Source of the DNA: Paraspadella gotoi
Taxonomy: Eukaryota; Chaetognatha
Length of the DNA: 64,000 bases
Direction: 5' to 3'
NCBI GenBank assembly: GCA_051294375.1
Contig: CM119269.1
Location: 19,567,936-19,631,935, forward strand
Part shown: one piece after another, positions 12,566-24,215 of the stretch
Position numbering within the stretch: the stretch's first letter is position 1
Layout: every line of letters starts with the position of its first letter
Made by a program: the position numbers and the translations under genes
Notes under the pieces: model-generated
What the model was told of the DNA's origin: nothing
The model's input: only the letters and a program-made list of their open reading frames with translations
Database searches by the model: none

Positions 12566-13002
12566 ATGCTAAAAAAAAGATAAAATATTCATGAGGTTGG
12601 AGAGAAAAAGGAATGAAGGCTCTCGGGGTCCGGGAGAGAGGATCCGATAAAAACCCAGTTAACGATTCAAACGGTAACTTCTTTTATCAGTTTTTATCAG
12701 TTCTTTTTATCAGCTTTACGAGTTCTTTCTAGAATTTTTTTTGTATATAATTAAAATTTTTTTTTGTGAGAAATAATAACATTCCAAAAAGTATCGTTTG
12801 AAAAATTGAAAATAAGTGAAAAGGACTAGCTAATATATAAGCTTCTAAATTTGATAGTCTCAAACTTATTTTTTTTTGGATATGAAATCAGATAAATATT
12901 ATCCCGAAGATAATTTGTCTTTCAAGAAATATTTTTGTTCAGCGATTTCTGCGATTCCCTGCTGCATGTTTTCTCTTATTTCAACTGTAATTAAGTTAGT
13001 TT

Positions 13003-13018
13003 CTCTCTCTCTCTCATA

Positions 13019-13050
<32 letters not shown>

Positions 13051-13178
13051 CTTCTCTTCTCTCTCTCTCTCTCATCATCCGCTCTCTCNNNNNNNNNNNN
13101 NNNNNNNNNNNNNNNNNNNNNNNNNNNNNNNNNNNNNNNNNNNNNNNNNNNNNNNNNNNNNNNNNNNNNNNNNNNNNN
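13003..13178. repeat. (CT)n tract running into a 90-N gap
   Basis: CT-rich sequence at 13003-13088 is followed directly by Ns at 13089-13178. The assembly evidently broke on the microsatellite. Confidence 0.9.
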
Positions 13179-13362
13179 ATCGTAGTTACCTTAGCTTAGC
13201 AATTTGTTTTCAATTTATAGAATTTCAATTCTGAAAGCCAAATATTAACCCACTTTGACATTCTATATTCCAGTTAAAAAGCGCCTCGCCGGATCGTGCA
13301 GTTCTTCACCCAACATACATCCTTTCACACTTCAATCCCTGCCACGTGCGCATTCGTTGGAG

Positions 13363-13368
<6 letters not shown>

Positions 13369-13393
<25 letters not shown>

Positions 13394-13544
13394 NNNNNNN
13401 NNNNNNNNNNNNNNNNNNNNNNNNNNNNNNNNNNNNNNNNNNNNNNNNNNNNNNNNNNNNNNNNNNNNNNNNNNNNNNNNNNNNNNNNNNNNNNNNNNNN
13501 NNNNNNNNNNNNNNNNNNNNNNNNNNNNNNNNNNNNNNNNNNNN
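13369..13544. repeat. (GA)n tract running into a 151-N gap
   Basis: GA dinucleotides begin at 13369 and the sequence becomes N at 13394-13544, followed by an A run. Frames crossing it are meaningless. Confidence 0.9.
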
Positions 13545-13595
13545 AAAAAAGAGCAGATGTTTTTGGACTTGCAATTAAATTTGTTTTAAATTAAT

Positions 13596-13801
13596 TTAAA
13601 AATGTATTCTACGTAGTAGCAACTGAGGCAGCCCTTCATCATCATCTTCGTCGTCATCATCATCTTCGTCGTCATCATCATCTTCGTCGTCATCATCATC
13701 TTCGTCGTCATCGTCGTCATCATCGTCAACGTCCTTGTTCTCGTCGTTAAATGTCATTAAAAATTTGGCCAAAATCGGATTTGAGTCGCTTAATTTTCCC
13801 A
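13596..13801 (-). CDS. Possible terminal exon with EDDDDD repeat
   Basis: Reading minus from 13801, a plausible acceptor (TTATTACAG) precedes a frame that starts in phase 1, runs GKLSDSNPILAKFL, enters four to five repeats of E-D-D-D-D-D encoded by an 18-bp unit (13638-13720), then ends GLPQLLLRRIHF and a stop. It would be a C-terminal exon of an acidic protein. Equally, it may be an ATC/GTC microsatellite that happens to stay open. No upstream exon is identified, because the neighbouring upstream sequence is AT-rich and then gapped. Confidence 0.25.
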
Positions 13802-14075
13802 CTGTAATAAAGCTTAATTGATTTCTTTTAATTTCAAAATGTCATTACCGAAATTCAATTACGCCAAATAAAGAAAAGGAAGAGGAAGGCGAAAAAGTTA
13901 TTACATAATTTAAATCAGACGGCATCCTGAGTTAAAAATATATTTAGAAATCGTGAATTTAATCTTAAGAAATAAAGTAGTTTCAAAAAAATGGGTGCCA
14001 CATGGAGAAATTTAAAGAGAGTAAATAGGATAGTGATGGAGAATAAATAAGAGAAGAGGAGAAGAATGAGAGTGG

Positions 14076-14082
<7 letters not shown>

Positions 14083-14113
<31 letters not shown>

Positions 14114-14343
14114 NNNNNNNNNNNNNNNNNNNNNNNNNNNNNNNNNNNNNNNNNNNNNNNNNNNNNNNNNNNNNNNNNNNNNNNNNNNNNNNNNNNNNNN
14201 NNNNNNNNNNNNNNNNNNNNNNNNNNNNNNNNNNNNNNNNNNNNNNNNNNNNNNNNNNNNNNNNNNNNNNNNNNNNNNNNNNNNNNNNNNNNNNNNNNNN
14301 NNNNNNNNNNNNNNNNNNNNNNNNNNNNNNNNNNNNNNNNNNN
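14083..14343. repeat. (GA)n tract and 230-N gap
   Basis: GA repeat at 14083-14113, Ns at 14114-14343, then more GA-like sequence to about 14375. The gap probably contains more of the same repeat. Confidence 0.85.
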
Positions 14344-14807
14344 TTGAGAGAGAAAAAGGGAGAGAGAGAGAAAGGATAATTTTTTTCAGCATTTTGAGCA
14401 AAAAAGAAAATATATCCAAACGGCCAGCGATAAATGGTCACAGAAGAAGGCTAAATGATGACTACCAAAAATATTTAAAAAATTTAAAAATAAAATCGAA
14501 TAATTAAAAAGAAACGTGTATTTATTAAAGAACGTTTAAAACTCTTTCATGCTTAAAAATGAGAAATAACAATTAAAAAAAAAACAAAATCTAATTAACG
14601 TCCGACAGTAAAAATCCCTTTAAAAATTGGAATCAAGTTTCATCGGTCGGAATTACGTTTGCGTTATAAAATATTTCAATTGACTGATGAAAAACAAAAT
14701 AAAAGGAAATAAAAGGAAATAAAAATGAACGAGAAGCCGAACTCCACTTCTGCTTCTCCGGGAAATGAACGAGGCCGGAATGACAATGAATTGACTCGAA
14801 TTTCGTT

Positions 14808-14810
<3 letters not shown>

Positions 14811-14861
<51 letters not shown>
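14811..14861. repeat. (GA)n microsatellite
   Basis: Clean GA run of about 50 bp in otherwise AT-rich, gene-free DNA. Confidence 0.95.
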
Positions 14862-14864
<3 letters not shown>

Positions 14865-15318
14865 TGTAATTGAAGCAGAACCGAATTTTGATATAGGATG
14901 TCAAGAAGTTAATAAAAATTGTCATGTTTAAACTTTTAGGATTTTTTTTAAAAAAAATTGTGAAATGAGATCTGAAGGTTTTATGAAAAATGGTCGATTA
15001 TGTAAAAATGGGGAAAAAAAAAGATCACTTAGCAATTTTAGTTCCCGTTCGGAAAACAACTTGATCAACGTAAATATGGCAAATATCACCTAGTGAAGTA
15101 AATCCTTCCCAAATATATAAAAAAAAGAAAAACAATTATTATAAGTACTTGGCAATAAGCAAAAAAGCTATTGTGAACGACGTGGTTAAAACAGCGCAAT
15201 AACATTCTCGAAAATAACGTGTTTTTTTTTAGCTCTTCTTTTACGGAACCTCAGAGGAGCAAAGAAAATTCAAGGTCGAAGGAAAGAGAGTTTTTCCCCT
15301 TGTACTCTACGACCGCTC

Positions 15319-15386
<68 letters not shown>

Positions 15387-15547
15387 CCTTTAGATTTATC
15401 TCTCTCATAGAATAGCAAAAATAAGTAGTTTTTCACAGCTTTCTTAGAATTTTAATGTCTAGTTTAAACTAAAATATATAAACCAAAATTTTTTTGGGAC
15501 AATTGACAACACTTTTTACGATTTTTCTTTTCTTTTTCTTTCTTTAT

Positions 15548-15623
<76 letters not shown>

Positions 15624-15625
15624 TT
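15319..15625. repeat. (CT)n and (CTTT)n microsatellites
   Basis: (CT)n at 15319-15382 and a long, nearly perfect (CTTT)n tetranucleotide array at about 15538-15625. The 186-residue + frame beginning at 15494 is this array plus Ns. Confidence 0.95.
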
Positions 15626-15771
15626 TTTCCAATCTCTTTCTTTTTTTTCACGCTTTCGTCTCTATACAAATTCTTCAAAACCCGGCGCCGCTTTTCTCAG
15701 CATGAAGGTAATGCGACTTTTATTCAGATCTGCTCTGGAGAAATTCCGTCTAAAAACCTTAAAAGTCGAAA

Positions 15772-16234
15772 NNNNNNNNNNNNNNNNNNNNNNNNNNNNN
15801 NNNNNNNNNNNNNNNNNNNNNNNNNNNNNNNNNNNNNNNNNNNNNNNNNNNNNNNNNNNNNNNNNNNNNNNNNNNNNNNNNNNNNNNNNNNNNNNNNNNN
15901 NNNNNNNNNNNNNNNNNNNNNNNNNNNNNNNNNNNNNNNNNNNNNNNNNNNNNNNNNNNNNNNNNNNNNNNNNNNNNNNNNNNNNNNNNNNNNNNNNNNN
16001 NNGAGAGAGAGAGAGAAAGAGAGAGCTATCAGATCGCGCTCTTTATTTTTTTAATATAATTATTTTTTAGCCGTTTTTATATTCCAATCGAGCCTTCGAT
16101 TCCCCAACTAATTTGCATATTGACAGCGCGCTCGTTTTTAAAAGTCATTAGCTAAATGGCGCGTGAACGGCCATTTTTCTTTTCCTTCTAATTTTTTTTC
16201 TTTTTTTAATTTTTTTTNNNNNNNNNNNNNNNNN
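15772..16234. other. 231-N and 17-N assembly gaps
   Basis: Ns at 15772-16002, followed immediately by a GA repeat (16003-16025), and Ns at 16218-16234 after a poly-T run. The interval between them is AT-rich and shows no exon. Confidence 0.95.
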
Positions 16235-16239
16235 CTCTT

Positions 16240-16978
16240 GCAAAAAATAAAAAGCACAGCAAAAAGACGAGAAAAAAATGTAAACAAAAACGACGCGGAA
16301 AATGGAAAAAAAAAAAAGCTTTAAAAAAGGTAAACAAAAGAGCAGAAGGTTTTTACGACTCGAAAACAAACATCGACGCTCGGAAATTTCGCCTCCTCGG
16401 TTCGCGTGAGAAAAGAAGAGGAAAAAGCTTAAAAATCTCGTGACGGGACGACAAGGGGGGGCGGTGGTGAGGTGGTGGGAAGGTGGAAAAGTGGGAAGGT
16501 GGGAAGGAGGGATGGACAAAAGTCAAAAATAATTGTCGTCATTGGTGCTGCTCTTAACTTTTTTTTACGAAAAGCAGCGTTGTCACTTTCATCTCATTGG
16601 CTGTTTGCTCGTTGATAATATTCGAGTCGCAGTTTTCGTTGCTAAGGATGTTTTCGTTGCTATGGATGTTGTCGTTGTTTTTCCGCCTCCTTATCGTAGT
16701 TTTTTTACAGCGTCGGCGCCGTCAACCCATTAGTGGGCATCGTCCTCATTTGCGTCATCGTCCGTCACTCTTGTATTTCTGAGTGACAAGACGTCTTAAT
16801 CATTGATTATGTTTTACTAAATTTGATTACATTAAAACATTTGGTTTTAATTTAGTCCATTTTGGGTACATACGACAATTACTTCAAAAGTAAGTATTCG
16901 GGTAAACCAAAAAAATGAAAAAGAGGCCTGGTAAAGTAGAAAGTGGAAAGACCAAAACAGAGAGAGAGACGAGAGAGA

Positions 16979-17016
<38 letters not shown>

Positions 17017-18130
17017 GAGACGAGAAGAGAGAGAGAGAGAGAGAGAGAGAAGAGAGGAAATGGTTTGAAACTCCATCGTTCTCTTCCCCCCCCTCTCCAC
17101 GCCTCGACCCGACGATTCTTCCATCCCGGTGACTGTGATTAATTTCCTAGTTCGTTTCTTTCTTTTTTGCTTCAAAATCTTAAGTTCCAAATTCATGTGA
17201 ACTCAATGCTGTGCGACGCTACGGAATGCAGCAGGATGCTGCGTTTTAATACAGCATATATCCGTGCGACAACATCGCAGTCTACGAGATTATTATGGGA
17301 TGACTCCGACTAAGAAGATCTATCAAATACGACGAGGCATGAAATTTTGAAAAAAAATGGATTTTGGTTGATTTTAAGTTATGTTTTAATATTCAAGCAG
17401 CGACATATGTATTAAAAAGCGTCAGTTGAAGGAACGTCCAATAAGATACAATTTAATAGAAAAACGAAAAAAAAATACGACCTATAATACGCACTAGTTG
17501 ATCAGAAAAATGAGCCAATAAAAATATTAAATACATCGAAGTTTTTAAAAAAATAAAATAGAAAAACTCGGAGAAAAACGTTAAAAAGAAATCCGAGGAT
17601 TGAGTCGCAGAAGGGAAAAAGGCCAGGCTTTGCTTTACAAGGACGATAACGACATCGCCGGAGCTTAAGCTCACTCTGCTTTTTTTTTGTTTTTTTATGT
17701 TTCATGAAGCTTTTTTCTTTTTCGCCGCTGAAGCTTTTTTTTTCTCTGTTTTGTTTCATTGTGCGAACGAGAAATGTATCATCTGCGCCTTCGTTTCCGC
17801 GCGACTGAAACGCGGGGATTGCGTCGGTGGCGCCGTCGTTGTTGTTGTCATCCGCCGGTGACGCGGTCTCAATCGGTCTCGCCATCATTTCTGAGAAATG
17901 CGGAGAGAGATTACGAAAGGCCTGGTTTTTCATACGCGCTCGTTACTCCCGGGTGTTTTAGTTGTGCATAGAAGCTATGCAATACCGTAATATTTTTTTC
18001 AGGGAAATTTTTAAAGAATATGATTTAAAAATGGAAACTCGTTTTTTTTTAATTTTTAACGAAATTGTTTTAAAAATTTAGGTGAGAATAAAGCTAAAAT
18101 GTCTCCATATTTTATAACACCATTATTTTC
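16240..18130. other. No gene resolved; (GA)n at 16960-17054
   Basis: Contains a CG-containing stretch (16360-16510), a TTG/TCG-rich stretch (16620-16700), an interrupted (GA)n tract at 16960-17054, and a CpG-rich patch at 17770-17960 where both strands have short frames. None has a consistent splice context. A 143-codon minus frame (17502-17933) mixes a plausible GC-rich 5' part with AT-rich sequence and is not called. Confidence 0.4.
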
Positions 18131-18135
18131 ATCGA

Positions 18136-18172
<37 letters not shown>

Positions 18173-18200
18173 GTCATTGTGATCGTCGTCGTCATCATCG
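18131..18200. repeat. (TCA)n/(TCG)n trinucleotide repeat
   Basis: About 14 near-perfect TCA units followed by TCGTCG. Similar GAC, TCG or CTC triplet tracts occur at 18769-18795 and 18959-19010. Confidence 0.9.
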
Positions 18201-18549
18201 TAATCTACGAAGCATCTGCTCGAGAAGAACCGATAAATTTCTCTATTCTATCGCCTTTTTTTCCAATCCTGTCTGGGGTTGAAAAAATAACGCGAAATAA
18301 AAAATATCTCCAGAAAAATTAGAGGAAAAAAAACATGAAATTTTATATTTTGAATAAGTAGGATATGATTTTATTCACTGTTTGGTACCGCACTGATTTT
18401 AATATCATGATACGTTTTTTTTTTTTTTTTTATTCTCAACGATAATTGTTTTACTTATATATTCAACTAATGAACAATAAATAAATGTTTTTTTTTCTAA
18501 AAAAAGATTTATCGATAAAGAAAAGAATTTGAATCGAAGTTAAAAAAGT

Positions 18550-19050
18550 TTGTTAATCCAATTACAATTTTTTTTACTCCATTTTCGATTTAGAATATTT
18601 TCTTTTACGATCGCTGTGTTTTTTGTGTTTTTTTCGCGTCTTTTGTTTATTTGTTTCCTCTTCGACAGAGGGCACGGTCGCGACCCTCGATTCCGCCTCA
18701 CAGAATTCAAGGAGAACGCCAAAAAAAAAAAGGGAAATCAGAAGTCTTTTTTATGGGGCGAAAAAGAGAATGACGACGACGACGACGACGACGACTATTC
18801 GATTCGACGAAAAGGAACGTTTATATTCCCCGCAGACACTTTTCTTTTCCTAATAAAAAAAAAATCGTGGCGCCGAAGTGAAGAAGGCGAAAAATGTGTT
18901 ATGAGGAGAAGAAATGTAGAACAGGACGGAGCACGTTGGCTTTTTTCGCTTCCCTCAGACTCCTCTCCTCCTCCTCCTCCTCCTCCTCCTCTTTCTCCTC
19001 CTCATCCACGTAATCACAGTTCTCTCGGACAGCGGGTCTGGGATACTGAA
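18550..19050. other. Unresolved open region with triplet tracts
   Basis: A + frame of 185 codons spans 18550-19107, but its acidic stretch comes from the (GAC)n tract at 18769-18795 and its proline stretch from the (CTC)n tract at 18959-19010. Codon use outside those tracts is AT-rich and irregular, so it is not called as a gene. Confidence 0.4.
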
Positions 19051-19118
19051 TTGAAACATGCACAACTCGGAAGAGAGAGGGAACGAAAAAAAAAGGAAAA
19101 AGGGTAACGAGAGAAGGA

Positions 19119-19125
19119 GATAGAA

Positions 19126-19207
<82 letters not shown>

Positions 19208-19235
19208 GTGGAAATCCTTTCTTCGCTTCCTCTGT

Positions 19236-19317
<82 letters not shown>
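19119..19317. repeat. (GA)n...(CT)n inverted pair
   Basis: A GA-rich tract (19119-19202) is followed after about 35 bp by a nearly perfect CT tract (19238-19317). Single strands could form a hairpin stem of about 70-80 bp, and the duplex could form H-DNA. It lies just upstream of the CCAAT array. Confidence 0.85.
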
Positions 19318-19319
<2 letters not shown>

Positions 19320-19393
19320 TTCTCCTTCGCATCTTTTTCTAGTTTTTTCTTTCCTCCCTATTTCCGGACGCGGCTCGATTAGACGAAAAACCT

Positions 19394-19600
19394 CACGTGA
19401 CGAAAGAAAATTCTGCCCTTCTGATTGGTCCGGCCAACGTTCCTTCGCACAGATTGGTCAGAAAGGCGCACCGGTTTTCCTGATTGGCCGGCTTCACGCC
19501 AACGGACGTTCATTGGCCGATTCAACGCTTCTCGTCTTTCAATTGGTTGAGGAGTAGAAGGAAGTCGTGGATTGGCCGGCCTGCGCTTGGGCCGCTTTAC
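19394..19600. promoter_or_regulatory. Promoter-like array: E-box plus six CCAAT boxes
   Basis: ATTGG, the complement of CCAAT, occurs at 19424, 19453, 19483, 19512, 19542 and 19571. The steps are 29, 30, 29, 30 and 29 bp. The sequence between the boxes is not conserved, so this is not a simple tandem repeat. A CACGTG E-box lies at 19394-19399 and the block is GC- and CpG-richer than its surroundings. CCAAT boxes bind NF-Y, and multiple boxes about three helical turns apart are a known design of cell-cycle and housekeeping promoters. All boxes read CCAAT on the minus strand, but NF-Y sites work in either direction. No adjacent first exon could be fixed on either side. Confidence 0.6.
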
Positions 19601-20153
19601 TGCATCAACCCACGAGAAAAAGGAGGAAGCGGAGGAGAAGGAAGAGGAGAATTGAGAAGGAAACGAATTCATCGACCCGGTGAACGGAGGAAAGAAGAAA
19701 AAGGAGGAAAATAGAAAAAAGGAGGAAAGGGATGGCAAGGAAGGAAAGAAAAAGGGGAAAGAAAGGAAAGAAAGGGAGAACGTTTATGATAGAGATAAGA
19801 GATGTTAAATGAAAATGAAATAACCAGACAAAAAGAAAAGAGAGCTGGCAAATAAAACGAGAGGAAGGAGGAAGAGGAAAGAAAAACAGTGGAGCAAAAG
19901 AAAGAAGATTGAATAAAGAGAGTCAAGGACGACAGCCGGAATAGACAATTTTTTGATCGACAAATCCGATGGATGGAACTTGCAAGGAGGATAGAAAAAG
20001 ACAGACGAGCGGGACAAGATAGACAAGCAAAATAGACGGGCGAGCCAGGAGTGCGAGGGATGAGGCGAAGAAAAAAAAACGAAATAAGGAAGAAAAGCAG
20101 AGTTAGTCGAGAAGAAACAATTAGAAAAGTGGAAAAAAGAAAAGACGGGAAAC
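19601..20153. other. Purine-rich DNA without a resolved gene
   Basis: A/G-rich sequence downstream of the CCAAT array. Minus-strand frames here are S/F/L-rich readings of purine tracts. This is the likeliest place for a 5' untranslated exon driven by the array, but no start or splice site stands out. Confidence 0.35.
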
Positions 20154-20224
<71 letters not shown>

Positions 20225-20225
20225 G

Positions 20226-20264
<39 letters not shown>

Positions 20265-20290
20265 AAAAAGAAAAAAAGAAAGAAAGAAAA
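20154..20290. repeat. (GAAA)n tetranucleotide repeat
   Basis: Over 30 GAAA units with a few interruptions. The + reading is poly K-E-R and the minus reading poly F-L-S. Confidence 0.95.
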
Positions 20291-20459
20291 TAAATGAGGG
20301 GAAATACAGAAAGTAAAACGATAAAAAAATTAGGAAAGAAAAAAAATTTTGTTTATACTTTTTACTTTGTAACAAAAAGTTAAACCGTATGAATTCTTTG
20401 AAAACTAATTATATAATTGTTTGAGAACCGACTGTCGATGAAAATGAAATAAGATTACT

Positions 20460-20590
20460 GACGTCATAGCAAATTGTTCGATGACGACTTCCACAACGAG
20501 GACGACAACGACGACGACGATTGCGTCAATTTTGATGATGATGGTGATTATAATTATGTTGATGATGATTACGATGACAGTAATTGAGCA
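20460..20590. repeat. GAC/GAT triplet-rich stretch
   Basis: Degenerate GACGACGAC followed by GATGATGAT units. Short acidic frames result; no gene is called. Confidence 0.6.
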
Positions 20591-20639
20591 AAGTGAACCA
20601 CTTAAAAATTTAACGTCGTCATTATGATAAGCCTCTGAT

Positions 20640-21740
20640 TAGATAACAACCTTTTTTCGCTATCATTTTTTGCCTTACGTTTCCCTACATCATTTTTTTC
20701 CCTCTTCTCTTTCTCGCCTCACGCAATATTGCATTTTCCCCTTTTTTTTTCTTTTTTTTTTCCCCATTCATTTCTTATTTCTTTCTGTTTCTTTTTCTCT
20801 TTCTCCTTCTTATTCTTTTTATTCTCGAGTTGCTTCAAATTTTATGATTTTCCCGGTGGCTGCTTCTCTTTGGCGGAAGAAGAGACGATGGGGAAAAAAA
20901 TGGGTAAGGGCCGCTTTCCAGGCGGTGGGGATTTCAGCCTGCAATCTCTTTCTTTCTCTCTCTTTCGGTTCATATCTCCCTCAAATAAATGAGGCTATTT
21001 TATGTATTTTTCTTCCGGACTCCTTGACGGCCTAGTACCTACTAAATTTGAAATATTGCTAAGTTTCTACATACATTATTGTATCCTTCAAAATATATTA
21101 TTATAAAAGATGCACGAAAATATTAATACGGATATTATTTGGGTGTTTATTAAGGAAATTAAGGAAATAAAAATTAACAAAAACGGTAATTCCAATCTGT
21201 TACGCCGTGTACTTCTGGGTGGTCACGTGAAATGTATGAGAAACTAACGTCCTATGGTTACATTGGTTAGTCACTTATCTAGTTTCAACTAAAACAACCA
21301 AATATTACACGAATTATAATGCAATTAGATTTATAGAGTTGCTCCGCGAGTACACGCGGCGCAAATAATAATGGTTAGTAAATTCGAACTCTTTGCAATA
21401 TAATACTTATCATCTTTATTTTTTTTTGCATAACTCAACTTTTATTTGGTTTTCCTTTTTTAAAGTGGATTTTTTTTGGGTTTTGTTTTTCATCTTTTGT
21501 TGTTACTCGTTAAAAATATTTTTTTAAGTTTTTTTAGCGAGATAAGAGAAATGACAAGAAGTGAAAAAGCAAAAGACATCAGCAATAAAAACCCGAGAGT
21601 GAAATACGAGAGAATATTAATAACATCTACACGAGAAAGACGATAGGGGATTACATTAATGGCGATAGACACGCGTGTCGTGGATCTCGCTACCTTCAAT
21701 AAAGCCGAGCGGACGATTACGGGGGAGAAGCGTAGAGAGA
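20640..21740. other. No gene seen
   Basis: T-rich at 20690-20830, a short GC-richer patch at 20850-20960, then AT-rich. No exon with supporting sites is visible. Confidence 0.45.
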
Positions 21741-21747
21741 AGAGACC

Positions 21748-21891
21748 AGAGAGAGAGAGAGAGAGACGTAGATAGCTATGAGAAGATTGAGACGAGAGAT
21801 TGAGGAGAGATGACGATGGAGGTAGAGTCACATCGATGACGAGGCAGGGGAGAGAGAGAGAGAGAGAGAGAGACAAGAGAGACGAGAGAGA

Positions 21892-21950
<59 letters not shown>

Positions 21951-22070
21951 ATTGATAGGATTCGAAGAAGCTGTGAATGTTGAAGAAGGAAGAATAAGAT
22001 TTGAAAGAACGAGACTCCGCGTGAGGAGAAGAGAGAAGATTAGAGAGAAAAAAGGATCAGAGAGAGAGAG

Positions 22071-22158
<88 letters not shown>
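21748..22158. repeat. Interrupted (GA)n block
   Basis: GA and GAGAC units at 21748-21770, 21850-21952 and 22056-22158, with a short ordinary stretch between them. The overlapping minus frames are poly S-L. Confidence 0.92.
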
Positions 22159-22160
<2 letters not shown>

Positions 22161-22230
22161 AAAAGCTAACGTTATCAGCTGAAATCTTCTTACACGAATT
22201 CTAACTTTACGTAACGTTATCATTACTCAA

Positions 22231-22851
22231 CTAAGAAATGTTAATAATATACATTATCAAAGAAAGAAAAGAAAGGAGAAAATAAAGCAGAAACGAATGC
22301 GCAAAGAGCCAAACAAAGGAGCAGCGAAACGCTCGATCAATCAACGAAATCGCTGGCGAAATTTTCGGGATATGTCGGCGCCGGAATTGCCAACGGCGCT
22401 GCCGGAGCCTCGTTCGCCGGTACCGTTTAAAGCAGCGCCCGGGACTTTGCTTCCGCTGACGCCGCTTCCGCTGACTTCGCTCCAGCAAATGCAGTTTCCT
22501 TTCACGTTTGTTTCCTTTTGTATTCCTTTCACTATTCGTTCTACCATTTTCGTCCCCTTGCCATTTTTTACGAGTTCCTCCTTCGCAACAACCACAGTCA
22601 GTTTGAAGGAGTTTCCCTACATTCAAACTAAAAATATTTCCATCACCACTATCGCTTCCACCGCTTCCGTTCCTTATCCGCTTCCGCTTTCGCTGTTTCA
22701 CCCCCCTCAATCGCTTTCGGGCGCGTGATTGATCACGTTTCTCGCGCTCGCTTTTGACGGCGCCCGACTGACGCTTTTTGGCCGCCACGCCTTCTACGCA
22801 ACGTCTGCCACCCTTTAGCCGCCACCTCAACCACCTTTCTATAGCCTCCAC
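22231..22851. other. Coding-potential island, frame unresolved
   Basis: A GC-richer island in which three frames stay open. A minus 206-codon frame is Arg/Lys-rich (22231-22851). A minus 84-codon frame (22341-22595) carries a Gly/Ser-rich tail around SGSGVSGSKVPGAALNGTG. A + 143-codon frame (22297-22728) is Pro/Leu/Thr-rich. The 84-codon minus frame has high G/C at third positions through its Gly/Ser part, which makes it slightly preferred. No convincing acceptor or donor ties any of them to other exons. Confidence 0.3.
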
Positions 22852-23099
22852 GTTAAGGGCCTCCCGTTAACAATTTCCACAACCAGAATCAGCCACATGG
22901 CGTCTCACTTTGACCACCAACCGTCCACTTTTATTCTCTTTCGCCCGTTTCGTGTATACATAGTTTACTAGTCTTTTTAACAATCCATCACATTACACGG
23001 ATCTCAAAACGCAATACCTGTTTCGCTTCCATGAAGTAAACCAACAACCACCACCTTTTTTCAAAACTAACCCCATATTTCGTTCATAATTTTTGACCA

Positions 23100-23690
23100 G
23101 ATTTTTTTATATATTTTTTCCACTTTTTTTTCTTTTATAATTTTTTCTTTCCTTTTGCTTATTTTCCCTTTTTTTTTTATCAATTTTTTCCCCTCTTTTT
23201 TCCCCTTTTCTCTTATGTGTATTTTGTTCTGACTCTACTATCTCCGTTTTTTTTTTCCTTCGGCCTTTTCCTTTTTTAATTCTCATTTTTCTTTCTTCTT
23301 TCCTCCCTTTTTTTTATTTCCCTATATTCTTTCCTTCCTTCTTTCCTTTTATTTCCCTTCCGACTTTTGGTCTCTTGTATGGAATTCTTGTCAAAAGGAA
23401 ACCGATAGACCGAATTCGCCGTCGTCTCGTCAAGGCCGTTTGCCCCCGCCCGAGCTTGCCTCATTTTGCCCTTGCCCTCCAATCTTATATCCTTGCACCC
23501 TTCCACCCTCGCATCACCCTTCCACCTTTCCCAATTTTAGCCGTCGAACTCTTCCCGTTTTGCCCTCAGCAAACTCTCTGGTTTATGTTTACTATTTTAA
23601 AATATTTTTCAATTATCCCCCTTTAACTCTCTCTACTTTACTGTCCGTATGATTTCTTTCTACACTCGGCCGCTCCCCAGGACCCACCCA
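23100..23690. other. Pyrimidine-rich spacer
   Basis: Long T- and C-rich sequence with short GC patches (23400-23560). No gene called. Confidence 0.5.
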
Positions 23691-23691
23691 C

Positions 23692-23692
<1 letters not shown>

Positions 23693-23751
<59 letters not shown>

Positions 23752-23777
23752 CCTCTCTCTCTCGTCTCTCTCTCTCA
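23693..23777. repeat. (CT)n microsatellite
   Basis: About 50 bp of clean CT repeat, then TCTCTCGTCTC variants. A complementary (GA)n tract lies at 24162-24211. Confidence 0.93.
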
Positions 23778-23829
23778 AACAGAGTCAACCCCCTCTAAGA
23801 CCAACGAGAGTCTAAGGATTTTCCCGATT

Positions 23830-24115
23830 CCAAGTCAATGCCATCCTCCAATCCGCAGTTATCGATGCCATTGCAGACGCCAAAGCAAAGGGACTCGCGA
23901 TGCCATTACTGGATTTTCGATGTCATTGTAGTCAAACCCTGTCGGGCTTTAATTTGACGCCGAAGCAAACAGATGATTTATGGCGAAATTTTAGGCGCCA
24001 ACAGACGAGGGATTTCAACCGAAATAAGCATAACTCCAGATGCCTTACGGACGCGAATGTCGCCAAGCCTCACCAAATTGAACGAAAAGGCTCTTTTCTA
24101 ACACGATATTTGTAA
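23830..24115 (+). CDS. Possible exon, product unknown
   Basis: A + frame reads VNAILQSAVIDAIADAKAKG from about 23837, then continues through an ATG at 23900 to a stop at 24115. The first part has balanced codons and an amphipathic look; the later part is N/R/K-rich. A second frame through the same start is also open (Ser/Pro/Gln-rich), so the frame is uncertain. It sits between the CT tract and a complementary GA tract. No relative is recognised. Confidence 0.2.
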
Positions 24116-24155
24116 AATGTACGTAGAATGTTTAAAATATAGACCAGAAAAAAGG

Positions 24156-24161
<6 letters not shown>

Positions 24162-24211
<50 letters not shown>
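24162..24211. repeat. (GA)n microsatellite
   Basis: Clean GA run of about 50 bp. Confidence 0.95.
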
Positions 24212-24215
<4 letters not shown>

